The position numbers and the translations under genes are program-made. From Lederbergia citrea (lineage in GTDB: Bacteria; Bacillota; Bacilli; Bacillales; Bacillaceae_C), in NCBI RefSeq assembly GCF_018343525.1, contig NZ_JAGYPH010000004.1, forward strand, positions 310,001 through 374,000: a stretch of DNA of 64,000 nucleotides, in the 5' to 3' direction. Below the pieces are notes generated by a model, which saw only the letters and a list, made by a program, of their open reading frames with translations, did not search any database and was not told where the DNA came from. Shown here in pieces: positions 1 to 8,598 of the stretch (the stretch's first letter is position 1; every line of letters starts with the position of its first letter).

Positions 1-272
1 TCGGCATTGATGACTTCACAGCCAAGACTGACAATCAATACTGCTCCAACGTTTGGATTTTTCCCCATACCGACAAGCACTTTATGCGTTCTTTCCTTAT
101 CTGAACCAACTTGACTGCACCCGTGTTGATGAGGGATGGCAACAGAATTCGGTACTTGTTGTTCAATTCTTGAACAAACTTGATTCGCACAAACAACTGT
201 CGGAAGAATTAAAAGATGATTCCTTATGCCAATTTTGCCATTTTCCCTCCGATACCCTTTAAACGTTTGCAT
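1..272 (-). CDS. UxaA-family sugar-acid dehydratase, large domain (partial, cut by window edge)
   Basis: Reading from the ATG at 272 gives an uninterrupted frame to the window edge that starts MQTFKGYRRENGKIGIRNH, the usual opening of the large domain of altronate/galactarate-type dehydratases (UxaA superfamily), followed by a Cys/His-containing segment (HQHGCSQVGSD) typical of the metal-binding core. The start overlaps the end of the small SAF-domain gene by 14 nt, so the two are translationally coupled subunits of one enzyme. Neighbouring fucosidase and fuconolactonase-like genes suggest L-fuconate as substrate (inference); altronate or galactarate cannot be excluded. Only about 90 codons are inside the window. 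Confidence 0.85.
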   Translation of the reverse strand, partial: MQTFKGYRRENGKIGIRNHLLILPTVVCANQVCSRIEQQVPNSVAIPHQHGCSQVGSDKERTHKVLVGMGKNPNVGAVLIVSLGCEVINA

Positions 273-597
273 GTTCTTTACCTCCTTCTTTTTTATCTCC
301 TCGACCCCTGATGCCTTCGATGTTATGAACATGTACATGCTCTCCAATTTGAATCTCAATAGTGGAAGCACCGATGACTTCTCCATATTTGATCACTTCT
401 TCATGAGGGTGAATATTAGTAATCGCCACTTTATGACCAAAATTTATGTCTTGTTTTAAAGCTATCTCGAAAGTTTTTCCTTCTTTCGTATATGTCAAAA
501 GTTCACCTTTTTTAAAATCTTTTAGTAAGGTTGCAACATTATCTTTTTCGTCCATGACGATAGACGTTATTCCTTCTTGATAAGTCCGTTCAGACAT
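259..597 (-). CDS. UxaA-family dehydratase small subunit (SAF domain)
   Basis: A protein of 112 residues (MSERTYQEG...) matching the N-terminal SAF domain of altronate dehydratase, with the conserved segment NIHPHEEVIKYGEVIG. In many bacteria this domain and the large domain are one polypeptide; here they are separate overlapping genes. The start at 597 is chosen over an upstream in-frame start because AGGAG lies 8 nt before it and the upstream extension is a low-complexity hydrophobic translation of the promoter. A split UxaA pair is also present in the L-fucose locus of Campylobacter jejuni (established knowledge), which supports a fuconate dehydratase role here. Confidence 0.85.
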   Translation of the reverse strand: MSERTYQEGITSIVMDEKDNVATLLKDFKKGELLTYTKEGKTFEIALKQDINFGHKVAITNIHPHEEVIKYGEVIGASTIEIQIGEHVHVHNIEGIRGRGDKKEGGKEHANV

Positions 598-648
598 TTT
601 GTAATCTCCTTTCAAAAATAACCTTATAATAATATTGTAAAAGATAAT

Positions 649-694
649 TGTTACCGATAACAGAATAATAACAAACAATTGATCAATAGGTCAA
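649..694 (-). promoter_or_regulatory. Promoter and LacI-type operator of the split dehydratase genes
   Basis: On the minus strand TTGACC (694-689) and TATTAT (670-665) are separated by 18 bp, and the near-palindrome TGTTATCGGTAACA (662-649) follows directly. The same arrangement occurs at 6582-6626 and 8599-8638, so this is a likely site for the LacI regulator at 6674. Confidence 0.75.
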
Positions 695-750
695 TTAATT
701 TTTTAACTATTCCTGATTTTATTACTTTTCTTTTTACGAATATATTAAAT

Positions 751-793
751 TAGCATTAAAAAAGAAGAATAAATTCCTTCTTTGTTAATGCTA
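751..793 (-). terminator. Hairpin ending the fucosidase operon
   Basis: Long stem: TAGCATTAA (751-759) pairs with TTAATGCTA (785-793) and continues inward through AAGAAG/CTTCTT. It lies between the stop of the sugar isomerase gene (850) and the next promoter. The outer arm sequence is shared with the hairpin at 1791-1840. The U-tract is weak, so efficiency is uncertain. Confidence 0.55.
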
Positions 794-849
794 CAACTAT
801 TTAACATCCGGTTTTTGCATGTAGATATATCCGTCCCTTTAGAATCTTA

Positions 850-1725
850 TCATTTAACCTCATTCCAAAATCTTCTTAAGTTATCCATTCCTATTTTAGA
901 TCCTCTCTTACAGTCTTCCATTCCTTCAAATTCAACTGTAATATAGCCATCATATCCAGATTCTTTAATAAGTTTTACAATCTCTCTAATATTAATGTCA
1001 CCATGTCCAACAATCGCACCTCTTAAGAAATTTCCATTCGCCGTTTTGAACCAATCACCATTCCCTGGATCATGGAAATATGGGCGGACATAAAAATCTT
1101 TAAAATGAACGAGCGATGCAAAAGGTAAGTTTCTCTTAACCCCAACAATTGGGTCCTCATCAACACACATAAAGTTTCCGACATCTAAAGTTGTTTTAAA
1201 GTTAGGACGATCAACCTCTAACAGTACGCGCTGAACTCGGTCACTTGCCTGTACACATTGACCATGGTTTTCAATCGTTGTAGTTATTCCAAATTCAGCG
1301 GCATAATCCGCGATTTGTCTACTTCCTTCTACCATTAATGGTAAATTTTTTTCAAACGATTCAATTGTTATTTTTTCGGGGGGAAGTGTAAATGCCGTTA
1401 CGTCATGGCGCATATGTTTAATACCCATACGATGGATCAAATCCACATGTTTCTTTAACCTTTCCACTTCTGCCACAAATTCATGATCGGTCTCTTGAAC
1501 AAAGTTAGCTGGCATGGAATAGTTTGATAGTTCAATGCCCACTGCTTCCGCTTTATTGCGAACCGCATCGGCAAGTTCAAGATTATCGACTAATGTAAAT
1601 CCGTATGGAACAATTTCCATGTGCTCTCCTTCATTGTCCGCAATCCATTGAACAACATCGAGAACATTCATTTCGCCTGTTTTTAGTGCACCTAGTAAGC
1701 TATATGTACTTAAACCGATTTTCAT
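850..1725 (-). CDS. Sugar phosphate isomerase/epimerase-like TIM-barrel protein
   Basis: A 291-residue protein starting MKIGLSTYSLLGAL, of the xylose isomerase-like TIM barrel family (AP endonuclease 2 fold, as in IolE/IolI). Visible metal-site type residues are in TIENHGQC, TTLDVGNFM, LVHFKDFYVR and the C-terminal ITVEFEGMED. The start at 1725 follows AGGTGG; an upstream in-frame extension overlaps an intergenic hairpin and is not likely translated. As last gene of the ABC importer/fucosidase operon it may epimerise or isomerise the released sugar or its derivative; the exact reaction cannot be read from the sequence. Confidence 0.8.
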   Translation of the reverse strand: MKIGLSTYSLLGALKTGEMNVLDVVQWIADNEGEHMEIVPYGFTLVDNLELADAVRNKAEAVGIELSNYSMPANFVQETDHEFVAEVERLKKHVDLIHRMGIKHMRHDVTAFTLPPEKITIESFEKNLPLMVEGSRQIADYAAEFGITTTIENHGQCVQASDRVQRVLLEVDRPNFKTTLDVGNFMCVDEDPIVGVKRNLPFASLVHFKDFYVRPYFHDPGNGDWFKTANGNFLRGAIVGHGDINIREIVKLIKESGYDGYITVEFEGMEDCKRGSKIGMDNLRRFWNEVK

Positions 1726-1789
1726 ATTCTTAATCCCACCTCTAAAAAAACTTAGCTGCAAGTAGTTACTATGATTTTTTTGTCTGAAA

Positions 1790-1841
1790 GAACTAGCATT
1801 AACACAGAGGGGGTCCATTCTCTCCGTGTTAATGCTAGTTT
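1790..1841 (-). repeat. Strong intercistronic inverted repeat
   Basis: Perfect 15-bp arms AACTAGCATTAACAC (1791-1805) and GTGTTAATGCTAGTT (1826-1840) around a partly paired loop, beginning 2 nt after the fucosidase stop. No U-tract follows on the minus strand, so an RNA processing or stabilising stem is more likely than a full terminator. The arm shares TAGCATTAA with the hairpin at 751-793. Confidence 0.7.
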
Positions 1842-1842
1842 G

Positions 1843-3162
1843 TTAGTCTTCTTTTAAAAAGATTTCTACAACCGGAACTGCAACATCAGGCTTTTGCACA
1901 GGAAGTTCTAATGTTACTGTTCCCGGTTTTACACGGGTAGATATATGAGTAAGTTCTTCATTAGGATCATGTTCTTTATATTGTATCTCGGATGCATCAT
2001 GCAAAAATTGAGTATAATCTATTTTCCCTGCAAGTCCTTCCAAATGTATATGTCTAAACGGCCACGAGAAGATATGGAGATATAGACGCTTTCCCTTTTG
2101 AGTAAATCGGCAATCTAATGGTGCAGTATACTCACTGTTTGTTGCACCATATATAGAACGGGAATTCACTCTCATCCATTTGCCAATCTCACTCAAACTA
2201 TCTAGAGATTTTTGATCAAATTCTCCTCTAGCATTTGGCCCAACATTTAGTAATAGATTCCCGCCTTTGGAAACGCTGTCAATTAGCATTTTTATTAACA
2301 CATCACCCGATTTCCAATCAAGATTATCTCGATCATATCCCCAACTTCCATTAAGCGTTTGGCATGCTTCCCATATGACTGGTTGTCCATCCTCGGTTAC
2401 CGCCTCACTTGGTTGATATTGTTCTGGCGTTACAACGCCACGCCCTAAATCTAAACGATCATTTAGTATGATATCTGGCTGTAATTCTAGAATCATCTTC
2501 TCCAACTTCTCGGACTGCCAGTCTTCCGCTCCTTTACCAGTTGCCCAACCCCAACTTCGCTCAGGATAAGAAAAGTCAAACCATAAGTAGTCAATCTTTC
2601 CATAGTTCGTTAATAATTCTCGGACTTGTCCATGCAAATACTCTGCATATTTTTCAATATTTCTTTCTGTTGCATTCGCCTTAAACGCCTCATCATCTCT
2701 TTGAGGATGCAGTCCATCAACCGGGAACTCTGGATGATGCCAATCAATGACAGAATGATAGAATCCTACTTTTAGCCCTTCTTCCCTAAATGCGTTTACC
2801 ATTTCTAACAATAAATCACGTTTTGCCGGTGTATTAGTAGCTTTATAGTCTGTTAATTCGCTATCCCATAGCGCAAATCCTTCATGATGCTTCGTAGTAA
2901 TTACAAAATACTTCATTCCTGCGTCTTTTGCAGCACGCGCCCATTTTTTTGGGTCATACAAATCCGGATCGAAATATTTAAAATATTTATTGTATGTATC
3001 CGGATGAATCTTCTCCCGATTCATTACCCATTCATGCCTGGCAGCGTTTGAATACAGACCCCAGTGAATAAATAATCCAAATCGATCATGTAATAACCAT
3101 GCTGGGTCTCCATAGTTTGTTGGCCAGTTGGCGGTTTTTGTGATTTCGCTTACAGTAGTCAT
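1843..3162 (-). CDS. Alpha-L-fucosidase, glycoside hydrolase family 29
   Basis: A 439-residue protein without signal peptide, so cytoplasmic, hydrolysing alpha-L-fucosides imported by the adjacent ABC system. Family marks are WLLHDRFGLFIHWG (about 22-35), YFVITTKHHEGFALWDS (85-101), IDYLWFDF with the probable catalytic nucleophile Asp196, and WEACQTLNGSWGY; a small C-terminal beta domain follows. RBS AAGGTAAGG precedes the ATG. It lies between the permease genes and the sugar isomerase in one transcription unit. Related GH29 enzymes vary in linkage preference, so the natural substrate (fucosylated glycan or plant/algal oligosaccharide) is not known. Confidence 0.93.
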   Translation of the reverse strand: MTTVSEITKTANWPTNYGDPAWLLHDRFGLFIHWGLYSNAARHEWVMNREKIHPDTYNKYFKYFDPDLYDPKKWARAAKDAGMKYFVITTKHHEGFALWDSELTDYKATNTPAKRDLLLEMVNAFREEGLKVGFYHSVIDWHHPEFPVDGLHPQRDDEAFKANATERNIEKYAEYLHGQVRELLTNYGKIDYLWFDFSYPERSWGWATGKGAEDWQSEKLEKMILELQPDIILNDRLDLGRGVVTPEQYQPSEAVTEDGQPVIWEACQTLNGSWGYDRDNLDWKSGDVLIKMLIDSVSKGGNLLLNVGPNARGEFDQKSLDSLSEIGKWMRVNSRSIYGATNSEYTAPLDCRFTQKGKRLYLHIFSWPFRHIHLEGLAGKIDYTQFLHDASEIQYKEHDPNEELTHISTRVKPGTVTLELPVQKPDVAVPVVEIFLKED

Positions 3163-3253
3163 AAATCCTTACCTCCTAGATTTAATAGTAATTTATAAGA
3201 AAAACTAAATATTTTTAGTTCATCTACTAGTTCATCATTCTAAGTATACTTGG

Positions 3254-4126
3254 TCATCGTCCACCCATACCACTGAGAGTTATGCCCTTAATAAAGTACT
3301 TCTGAGCGAATATAAACAAAATTAGTATTGGAATGATAGCTATAGCTGATGCTGCCATCATCAGATGCCATTGTGTTCCATTTTGCGTTTGGAACATAGC
3401 TATTCCTAGTGGAAGTGTTTTCATTGTATCCGAGTTTGTAACAATCAATGGCCATAGGAAATTGTTCCATTGTGAAATAAAAGTAAAGATTGCCAGTGTT
3501 ACAAGGGCTGGACCAGATAATGGCAATATAATTCTCCAGTACATCCCTAACCGTGAACAGCCATCTATTCTTGCTGCATCCTCTAATTCAAAGGGAATTG
3601 ATAGAAAGAATTGCCTTAGCAAAAATGTACCAAATGCAGTAAATGAACCAGGTAAAATTAACGCTTGATAAGTGTCAACCCAATTCAAGTATTTCATTAA
3701 CATAAATAATGGGACGATCGTTACCTGTCCTGGTATCATCAATGTACCAAGGTAGAGTAGAAATAATGTGTCTCTCCCTCGAAACTGCATTCTAGCAAAC
3801 GCATAGGCTGCTAGAGATGACGTCAACAATACTAGAAAAACAGAAGTAACTGAAATTATAATATTATTTAAATAAAACCTTAGAAAAGGAAAGTATTCCC
3901 ACGCCTCTGCATAATTTCTCCATTCGAATTTATTACCGAACCATTTTGGTGGGATACTAAATATTTCATTAGGTGGTTTGACAGATGTAGCTAACATCCA
4001 TAAAAATGGAATTAAAAATATAGAACCTACCATTAAAAGTAAAATGTAATTTAATATGGGTAAAGTTTTCGATAAGGTAGTATTTGCTTTTGTGTCTCTA
4101 TTCTCCATCATTTGTCCCCCCATCAT
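3254..4126 (-). CDS. Carbohydrate ABC transporter permease (MalG type)
   Basis: A 290-residue inner membrane permease of the CUT1 family with about six membrane segments. The EAA loop is visible as ELEDAARIDGCSRLGMYWRIILPLSGPAL (two pieces, about 179-207), the contact site for the ATPase. The ATG at 4126 overlaps the previous stop as ATGA; an internal ATG at 4108 preceded by GGGGGG at better spacing is an alternative start. No ATPase gene is in the operon, so a shared MsmX-like ATPase encoded elsewhere probably powers the importer, as in other Bacillus CUT1 systems. Confidence 0.9.
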   Translation of the reverse strand: MMGGQMMENRDTKANTTLSKTLPILNYILLLMVGSIFLIPFLWMLATSVKPPNEIFSIPPKWFGNKFEWRNYAEAWEYFPFLRFYLNNIIISVTSVFLVLLTSSLAAYAFARMQFRGRDTLFLLYLGTLMIPGQVTIVPLFMLMKYLNWVDTYQALILPGSFTAFGTFLLRQFFLSIPFELEDAARIDGCSRLGMYWRIILPLSGPALVTLAIFTFISQWNNFLWPLIVTNSDTMKTLPLGIAMFQTQNGTQWHLMMAASAIAIIPILILFIFAQKYFIKGITLSGMGGR

Positions 4127-5073
4127 TCATAATGAACCCAACGCTTTTGAAATTTCATTTGAAAAAATGTTACTAAGAAAATGATTGCAAATAATACCCA
4201 AGCTATTGCAGATGCGTAGCCCATTTTGAAAAACTCAAATCCATTTTGGAAAATATAATAAACAATCGTATTTGTAGAATTCAGCGGACCTCCACCAGTC
4301 ATAATAAACGCTTGGTCAAAAACCTGAAATGATGTAATAAGCGTCATGATAATACCAAAAAACAATGTCGGTGAAAGCATAGGTAACGTTATTTTCCAAA
4401 AACGTGTCCATTTATTTGCTCCATCGATAGATGCAGCTTCATAAAGCGTATCAGGTATGCCTTGCAAGCCTGCAATGAAAATGACCATATTATAACCAAA
4501 TCCTGCCCATACACTCATAATCACAATGGATAGCATTGCATATTTAGGATCCCCCAACCAGTTAGGCCCTTGTACACCTATTGTTTTCAAAAAACCATTG
4601 ATTAGTCCGTAATCAGGCTGATATAGCCATTTCCAGATGAGGGCTGAGGCTACCATCGGTGCTAATACAGGCATAAAGAACAAGACACGAAATAGTGCAC
4701 CTCCTCTTAAAACTGAATTCAACCAAACTGCAAAACCAACAGACACGATCAGATTAATTGGTAATAGAAGCACTACGTAATAAAAGGTGTTTAAGAGAAC
4801 TTTGCCGAATTCGTCGTCTTCTGTAAATAGCTTGATATAATTTTCGAGACCTACAAACTTAGGACTTGCGAGTAAAGGCCACTCAAAGAAGCTGATCGCA
4901 ATCGATGCTATCACTGGTATAGCAGTAAAAACTAGAAAACCGATTATATTAGGTAATAGAAACAGATAAGGGGTTATGCCTTGAATTATTTTCCTTCTTT
5001 TATCGGTCTTAGAAATAGACTTTGGGATTCGTTTACTAGTTTTGGTTTCAATTGATATATTTGAAGTTGACAT
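4123..5073 (-). CDS. Carbohydrate ABC transporter permease (MalF/LacF type)
   Basis: A 316-residue permease with a basic cytoplasmic N-terminus (about 30 residues), six predicted membrane segments beginning ITPYLFLLPNIIGFLVF, and an EAA loop (LYEAASIDGANKWTRFWKITLP, in two pieces about 212-233). It pairs with the MalG-type permease whose start overlaps its stop by 4 nt. The gene follows the binding-protein gene after a hairpin-containing gap of 61 nt, the usual layout that gives the binding protein higher expression. Confidence 0.9.
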   Translation of the reverse strand: MSTSNISIETKTSKRIPKSISKTDKRRKIIQGITPYLFLLPNIIGFLVFTAIPVIASIAISFFEWPLLASPKFVGLENYIKLFTEDDEFGKVLLNTFYYVVLLLPINLIVSVGFAVWLNSVLRGGALFRVLFFMPVLAPMVASALIWKWLYQPDYGLINGFLKTIGVQGPNWLGDPKYAMLSIVIMSVWAGFGYNMVIFIAGLQGIPDTLYEAASIDGANKWTRFWKITLPMLSPTLFFGIIMTLITSFQVFDQAFIMTGGGPLNSTNTIVYYIFQNGFEFFKMGYASAIAWVLFAIIFLVTFFQMKFQKRWVHYE

Positions 5074-5097
5074 TCCAACACCTCTAATCTATAGGCT

Positions 5098-5131
5098 ATG
5101 AACTAGGCGGTTTATAACCTGCCTAGTTCAT
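5098..5131 (-). repeat. Intercistronic hairpin between binding-protein and permease genes
   Basis: Arms ATGAACTAGGC (5098-5108) and GCCTAGTTCAT (5121-5131), with a further inner GGTT/AACC pairing. No U-tract follows. In binding-protein ABC operons such stems commonly protect the 3' end of the binding-protein mRNA; that role here is inference. Confidence 0.65.
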
Positions 5132-5134
5132 TTG

Positions 5135-6403
5135 CTATTTATTAATTTCATTATCAAGTTTTTCTTGAATCTTATTTAAGGCCGGCTCAACTTCTGACTT
5201 TCCAAAGAAGATCGATTCTAAATCTTGTTTAATAATATTTTCGGCTTCAGTAAATTTTGGAGTTGTTTTATAAGGTCTTGAATTATCACCTTGTTTTTTA
5301 AACATTTCTACATGCTCTAGGCCACTGCTCTCTTCAAACTTGACAACCGCAGAATCTCTTGCGGGATATGCTCGACCAGCCTCGGCCAATTTTGCCAGGT
5401 TTTCCTTACTTGTAATAACTGATATGGCCTTAAATGCTTCCTCTTTATGTTTTGACTTTGCAGATACACCGAATCCTGAACCAGCAGATAAGCTTACATT
5501 TTCTCCTGTTGGAGCTATTGGTAATGTCGATACATCAAATTTAAAATTATTAAATTTTTTATAACTTACTAAACTCCATGGCCCATCAATGATCATCGCG
5601 ACTTTTCCAGCTTGCCAACGTTCATTTGCCGGACTTGTGGATAATTCTTCCGCAGAAGGCGAAACTTTATGTTTAAATACGAGATCAGACAAAAACTCGA
5701 ATGCCTGTACTGTTTCTGGTTCGTTTAATGTATACTTCCCATCTTCCGTTACGTAATCACCACCAAGTTGCCATATCCAAGGGACGGCATCCCATAAACT
5801 TCCAGATGTCACAAATCCATATTCCTGGTCTTCAGGGTGTGTTAACTTTTTAGCACGATCTAGAAAATCATCCCAAGTCATATTTTCATCTGGGTACGGC
5901 ACATTTTGTTTATCAAATAAATCTTTGTTGTAATATAGTGTTGGCGCACCGAAATCATAAGGCAGAGCAACAATCTCATCTTCATAAGACATCCCTTTTA
6001 GGATTCCTTCATTAAAATCATCTATATCCACTTCTGGGTAGGAGTCTATGAAACCATTTAACGGCTCAAATACGCCCTTTTCTGCATATACGGGAACTTC
6101 TAGACTACGAATACTTACAATATCAGAAATGGTACCACTGGCTAATTGGGTTTTTAATTTCGTCCAATATGTATTCCAATCGTCTATTTGTAATTTAACT
6201 TTAATATTTGGATATTCTTCAGTTACCTGGTTTGCTATTTCCTTCCATACCTTTCGGTCTGCATCCCCACCCCAGAACTGCCATGTCAATTCAACAACAT
6301 CCCCGCCTTTTTTCTCAGATGAAGCGGAATCAGCTTTTCCACCACATCCTGCTAAAGAAAGCAAAAGTACAAATAAAAGCAAACTTAATAGTGCTTTTCT
6401 CAT
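5135..6403 (-). CDS. Sugar-binding lipoprotein of ABC transporter
   Basis: A 422-residue extracytoplasmic solute-binding protein, family 1. The signal peptide ends in the lipobox LAGC with lipidated Cys20, then a Ser/Lys-rich linker and a periplasmic-binding fold (ELTWQFWGGDADRKVW onward). RBS AGGAGG lies 7-8 nt before the ATG. It is the first gene of the importer/fucosidase operon, transcribed from a promoter about 195 nt upstream at 6598-6626. The ligand is probably a fucosyl oligosaccharide judged from the downstream GH29 enzyme; sequence alone does not prove this. Confidence 0.9.
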   Translation of the reverse strand: MRKALLSLLLFVLLLSLAGCGGKADSASSEKKGGDVVELTWQFWGGDADRKVWKEIANQVTEEYPNIKVKLQIDDWNTYWTKLKTQLASGTISDIVSIRSLEVPVYAEKGVFEPLNGFIDSYPEVDIDDFNEGILKGMSYEDEIVALPYDFGAPTLYYNKDLFDKQNVPYPDENMTWDDFLDRAKKLTHPEDQEYGFVTSGSLWDAVPWIWQLGGDYVTEDGKYTLNEPETVQAFEFLSDLVFKHKVSPSAEELSTSPANERWQAGKVAMIIDGPWSLVSYKKFNNFKFDVSTLPIAPTGENVSLSAGSGFGVSAKSKHKEEAFKAISVITSKENLAKLAEAGRAYPARDSAVVKFEESSGLEHVEMFKKQGDNSRPYKTTPKFTEAENIIKQDLESIFFGKSEVEPALNKIQEKLDNEINK

Positions 6404-6566
6404 AATGTCATCCTCCTTTTTTCCTATATTCCCAATAATCCAAAAATTAGTGATAAAAAATAACGTGTATTTTAACCTACGTGAAATTCTGCTAGAATTA
6501 TAGAAACTAGATAATTTAGGTAAGCCCTTACATTTTAAAAAATATAAACCACCTCTTTTAAAAAGA

Positions 6567-6626
6567 ATGATGTTATAATGTTGTTACTGATAACCAGATA
6601 ATAACATCATGTAATATATGTGTCAA
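6567..6626 (-). promoter_or_regulatory. Divergent promoter region with LacI operator (ABC operon and lacI-type gene)
   Basis: Minus strand: TTGACA (6626-6621), 17 bp, TATTAT (6603-6598), then the operator GTTATCAGTAAC (6594-6583), serving the ABC/fucosidase operon. Plus strand: an extended -10, TGTTATAAT (6571-6579), directly before the same operator, serving the regulator gene. A perfect 10-bp inverted repeat, ATGATGTTAT (6567-6576) and ATAACATCAT (6601-6610), frames the operator. Binding would block both directions, implying autoregulation. Confidence 0.75.
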
Positions 6627-6673
6627 CTCTAAATTTTCATAAAATTCAATTGGGCAGGAAAGGAGTATTTATA

Positions 6674-7714
6674 ATGGTAACAATTTATGATATCGCAAAA
6701 AAAGCAAATGTCTCCGCTATGACAGTTTCAAGAGTAATCAATAAATCCGATAAAATTAGTGTAAAAACGCGTGAAAAAGTAGAAGCGATTATTAAAGAAT
6801 TAAATTATCTACCTAATAGTTCAGCAAGAAGTTTAGTTTCCAAAAAAACAAAAATATTATCGTTGATGATTACAGATATTGCTAATCCATTTTTTACGAG
6901 TGTGGCACGCGGGGCCGAAGATAAAGCCATGCAAATGGGCTACCAATTAATGCTTTGCAATAGTGATGAAAATCTGGAAAAAGAGTCAAAATATATTGAT
7001 ATGCTTATATCTGCTGGAACTGATGGCGTATTGATTGCCCCAGCAAACGATTCTTCCAAGAAAAACATTCAAACACTAACAAAATATAATATTCCCTTTG
7101 TGTTATTAGATCGGCACATCAAGGACCTGAAATGCGATCAAGTACTTAGTGATAATGAAACAACTACTCGTAGATTATTGGAACATCTTATAAAACAAGG
7201 TCATAAGCGGATTGCTATAATCAACGGACCATTGGATGTCGCAACTGCAAGAGAACGCCATCAAGCATATTGTGATACTCTTACAGCCCATGGTTTAGAG
7301 ATTAACAGTAACTTAATCCATCAAAGTCATTTTTTACAGGATAGTGATATTTCAAAAATTATAAAAAAAATGCTTGATTTACCTGAAAATGAGCGTCCAA
7401 CTGCCATCTTTGCTACTAGCAACTTTATTGGGGTCGATACTGTTAAGTTCCTAATAAAATACAATATGAAGGTCCCCGAAGATATCGCGGTTGTTTGTTA
7501 CGATGGACTTCCTAATTATACTGAAAGTGAACTTTTTATAACGGCCGCTGAACAGCCTTCATATCATTTTGGTTATATGGGAATGCAAATGCTGATTGAG
7601 CGGATTGAAAATACTGCTCCGGAAATGCCGAGAAAAATCGTGCTTCCGGCAGAGATTCATATTAGGAAGTCTTCACTCCACGAAATTGATAAAAATAACG
7701 AGGCCCCCCGTTAG
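6674..7714 (+). CDS. LacI-family transcriptional regulator of the fucoside locus
   Basis: A 346-residue regulator: N-terminal LacI helix-turn-helix and hinge (TIYDIAKKANVSAMTVSRVI, about 3-22) and a periplasmic-binding-like effector domain from about residue 60 (KILSLMITDIANPFFTSV). The start at 6674 follows AGGAG with 8-nt spacing; an in-frame extension to 6620 overlaps the promoter and is rejected. It is divergent from the ABC/fucosidase operon and convergent with the lactonase gene. Candidate operators lie at 649-662, 6582-6595 and 8599-8612, covering every transcription unit of the locus. The effector is probably L-fucose or a fucoside (inference). Confidence 0.9.
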   Translation: MVTIYDIAKKANVSAMTVSRVINKSDKISVKTREKVEAIIKELNYLPNSSARSLVSKKTKILSLMITDIANPFFTSVARGAEDKAMQMGYQLMLCNSDENLEKESKYIDMLISAGTDGVLIAPANDSSKKNIQTLTKYNIPFVLLDRHIKDLKCDQVLSDNETTTRRLLEHLIKQGHKRIAIINGPLDVATARERHQAYCDTLTAHGLEINSNLIHQSHFLQDSDISKIIKKMLDLPENERPTAIFATSNFIGVDTVKFLIKYNMKVPEDIAVVCYDGLPNYTESELFITAAEQPSYHFGYMGMQMLIERIENTAPEMPRKIVLPAEIHIRKSSLHEIDKNNEAPR

Positions 7715-7733
7715 GGAGCCTCGTTATTTTTAT
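7691..7733. terminator. Bidirectional terminator overlapping the end of the LacI-type gene
   Basis: A 14-bp stem AAAAATAACGAGGC (7691-7704) and GCCTCGTTATTTTT (7718-7731). The regulator's stop codon sits in the loop, and the lactonase stop (7734) follows at once, so it can serve both convergent genes. Confidence 0.9.
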
Positions 7734-8564
7734 TTACAGTTTATAAAACTTTTTAGCATTTCCTCCAAATAACAATTCCTTTTCTTCTACAGTCAAATTT
7801 TCAGGTAAATGTTCAGTCACGATTTTTACAACTTCATCATATGACGCAGCAAGAATACATACAGGCCAATCACTGCCAAACATAATGCGACTCGTACCAA
7901 AACAGTTTATTACATGCTTTATGTAAGGTTTAAAATCGTTTATCTTCCACGATTGATGATCTGTTTCTGTAACAAGCCCAGATAGCTTACACATAACTGA
8001 ATCAAACTTACAAACCTTTTTCATTCCATCTGCCCATGAACCCCATTGTTGATCCTTTATATTAGGTTTTGCACAATGATCAATAACGGCTCTTAATTTA
8101 GGGAACTCTTCTAAAAGTTCTACTATATACGGAAGATGTTTGGGATAGATTAATATATCAATTGGGAAATCATTTTCTATTAATATCTTGATATTCTTCT
8201 TTACCTCAGGCCTTAATATCCATTGATCATCATCCATACTTTGCAGCATTGGCCTTATGCCGACAAATTTCGGATTGCTTTTCAAGCGGGCAAAATGCTC
8301 GGGAAATTCTTCAGATGACAGATCAATCCACCCAACGATGCCCCCGATTGAGTCGTGATGCCCCGCCAAATCTAATAAAAACTCATTCTCATCCAAATCA
8401 GGAGAAGCTTGGACAACAATCGTTTTATCAATACTATGTTGTTTTAAATGTGCTTCAAGATCCTCGGGAAGAAAATTGCGATAAATCGCTGTTAAATCAG
8501 GAGTTGGCCAATCAGTATGTTTATTATCAAGGTTCCAATAATGTTGATGTGCATCAATTCTCAT
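7734..8564 (-). CDS. L-fuconolactone hydrolase-like amidohydrolase (COG3618)
   Basis: A 276-residue amidohydrolase-family TIM barrel with the N-terminal metal motif HQHYW (DAHQHYWNLDNKHTDWP), HCAKP near residue 170 and the C-terminal GSDWP motif near 226, the pattern of L-fuconolactone/L-rhamnonolactone hydrolases. It would open L-fucono-1,5-lactone to L-fuconate, supplying the UxaA-type dehydratase at the left end. No fucose dehydrogenase is visible in the window. RBS AAGGGTGA precedes the ATG. It has its own promoter with a LacI-type operator at 8599-8638. Confidence 0.85.
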   Translation of the reverse strand: MRIDAHQHYWNLDNKHTDWPTPDLTAIYRNFLPEDLEAHLKQHSIDKTIVVQASPDLDENEFLLDLAGHHDSIGGIVGWIDLSSEEFPEHFARLKSNPKFVGIRPMLQSMDDDQWILRPEVKKNIKILIENDFPIDILIYPKHLPYIVELLEEFPKLRAVIDHCAKPNIKDQQWGSWADGMKKVCKFDSVMCKLSGLVTETDHQSWKINDFKPYIKHVINCFGTSRIMFGSDWPVCILAASYDEVVKIVTEHLPENLTVEEKELLFGGNAKKFYKL

Positions 8565-8598
8565 TTAATTCACCCTTTTTATAATATTTAAGACTTTA

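Noticed and set aside
6520-6531. Palindrome GTAAGCCCTTAC upstream of the binding-protein gene
   Set aside because: A perfect 5+5 dyad, but it does not match the LacI operator and has no second copy at the other promoters.
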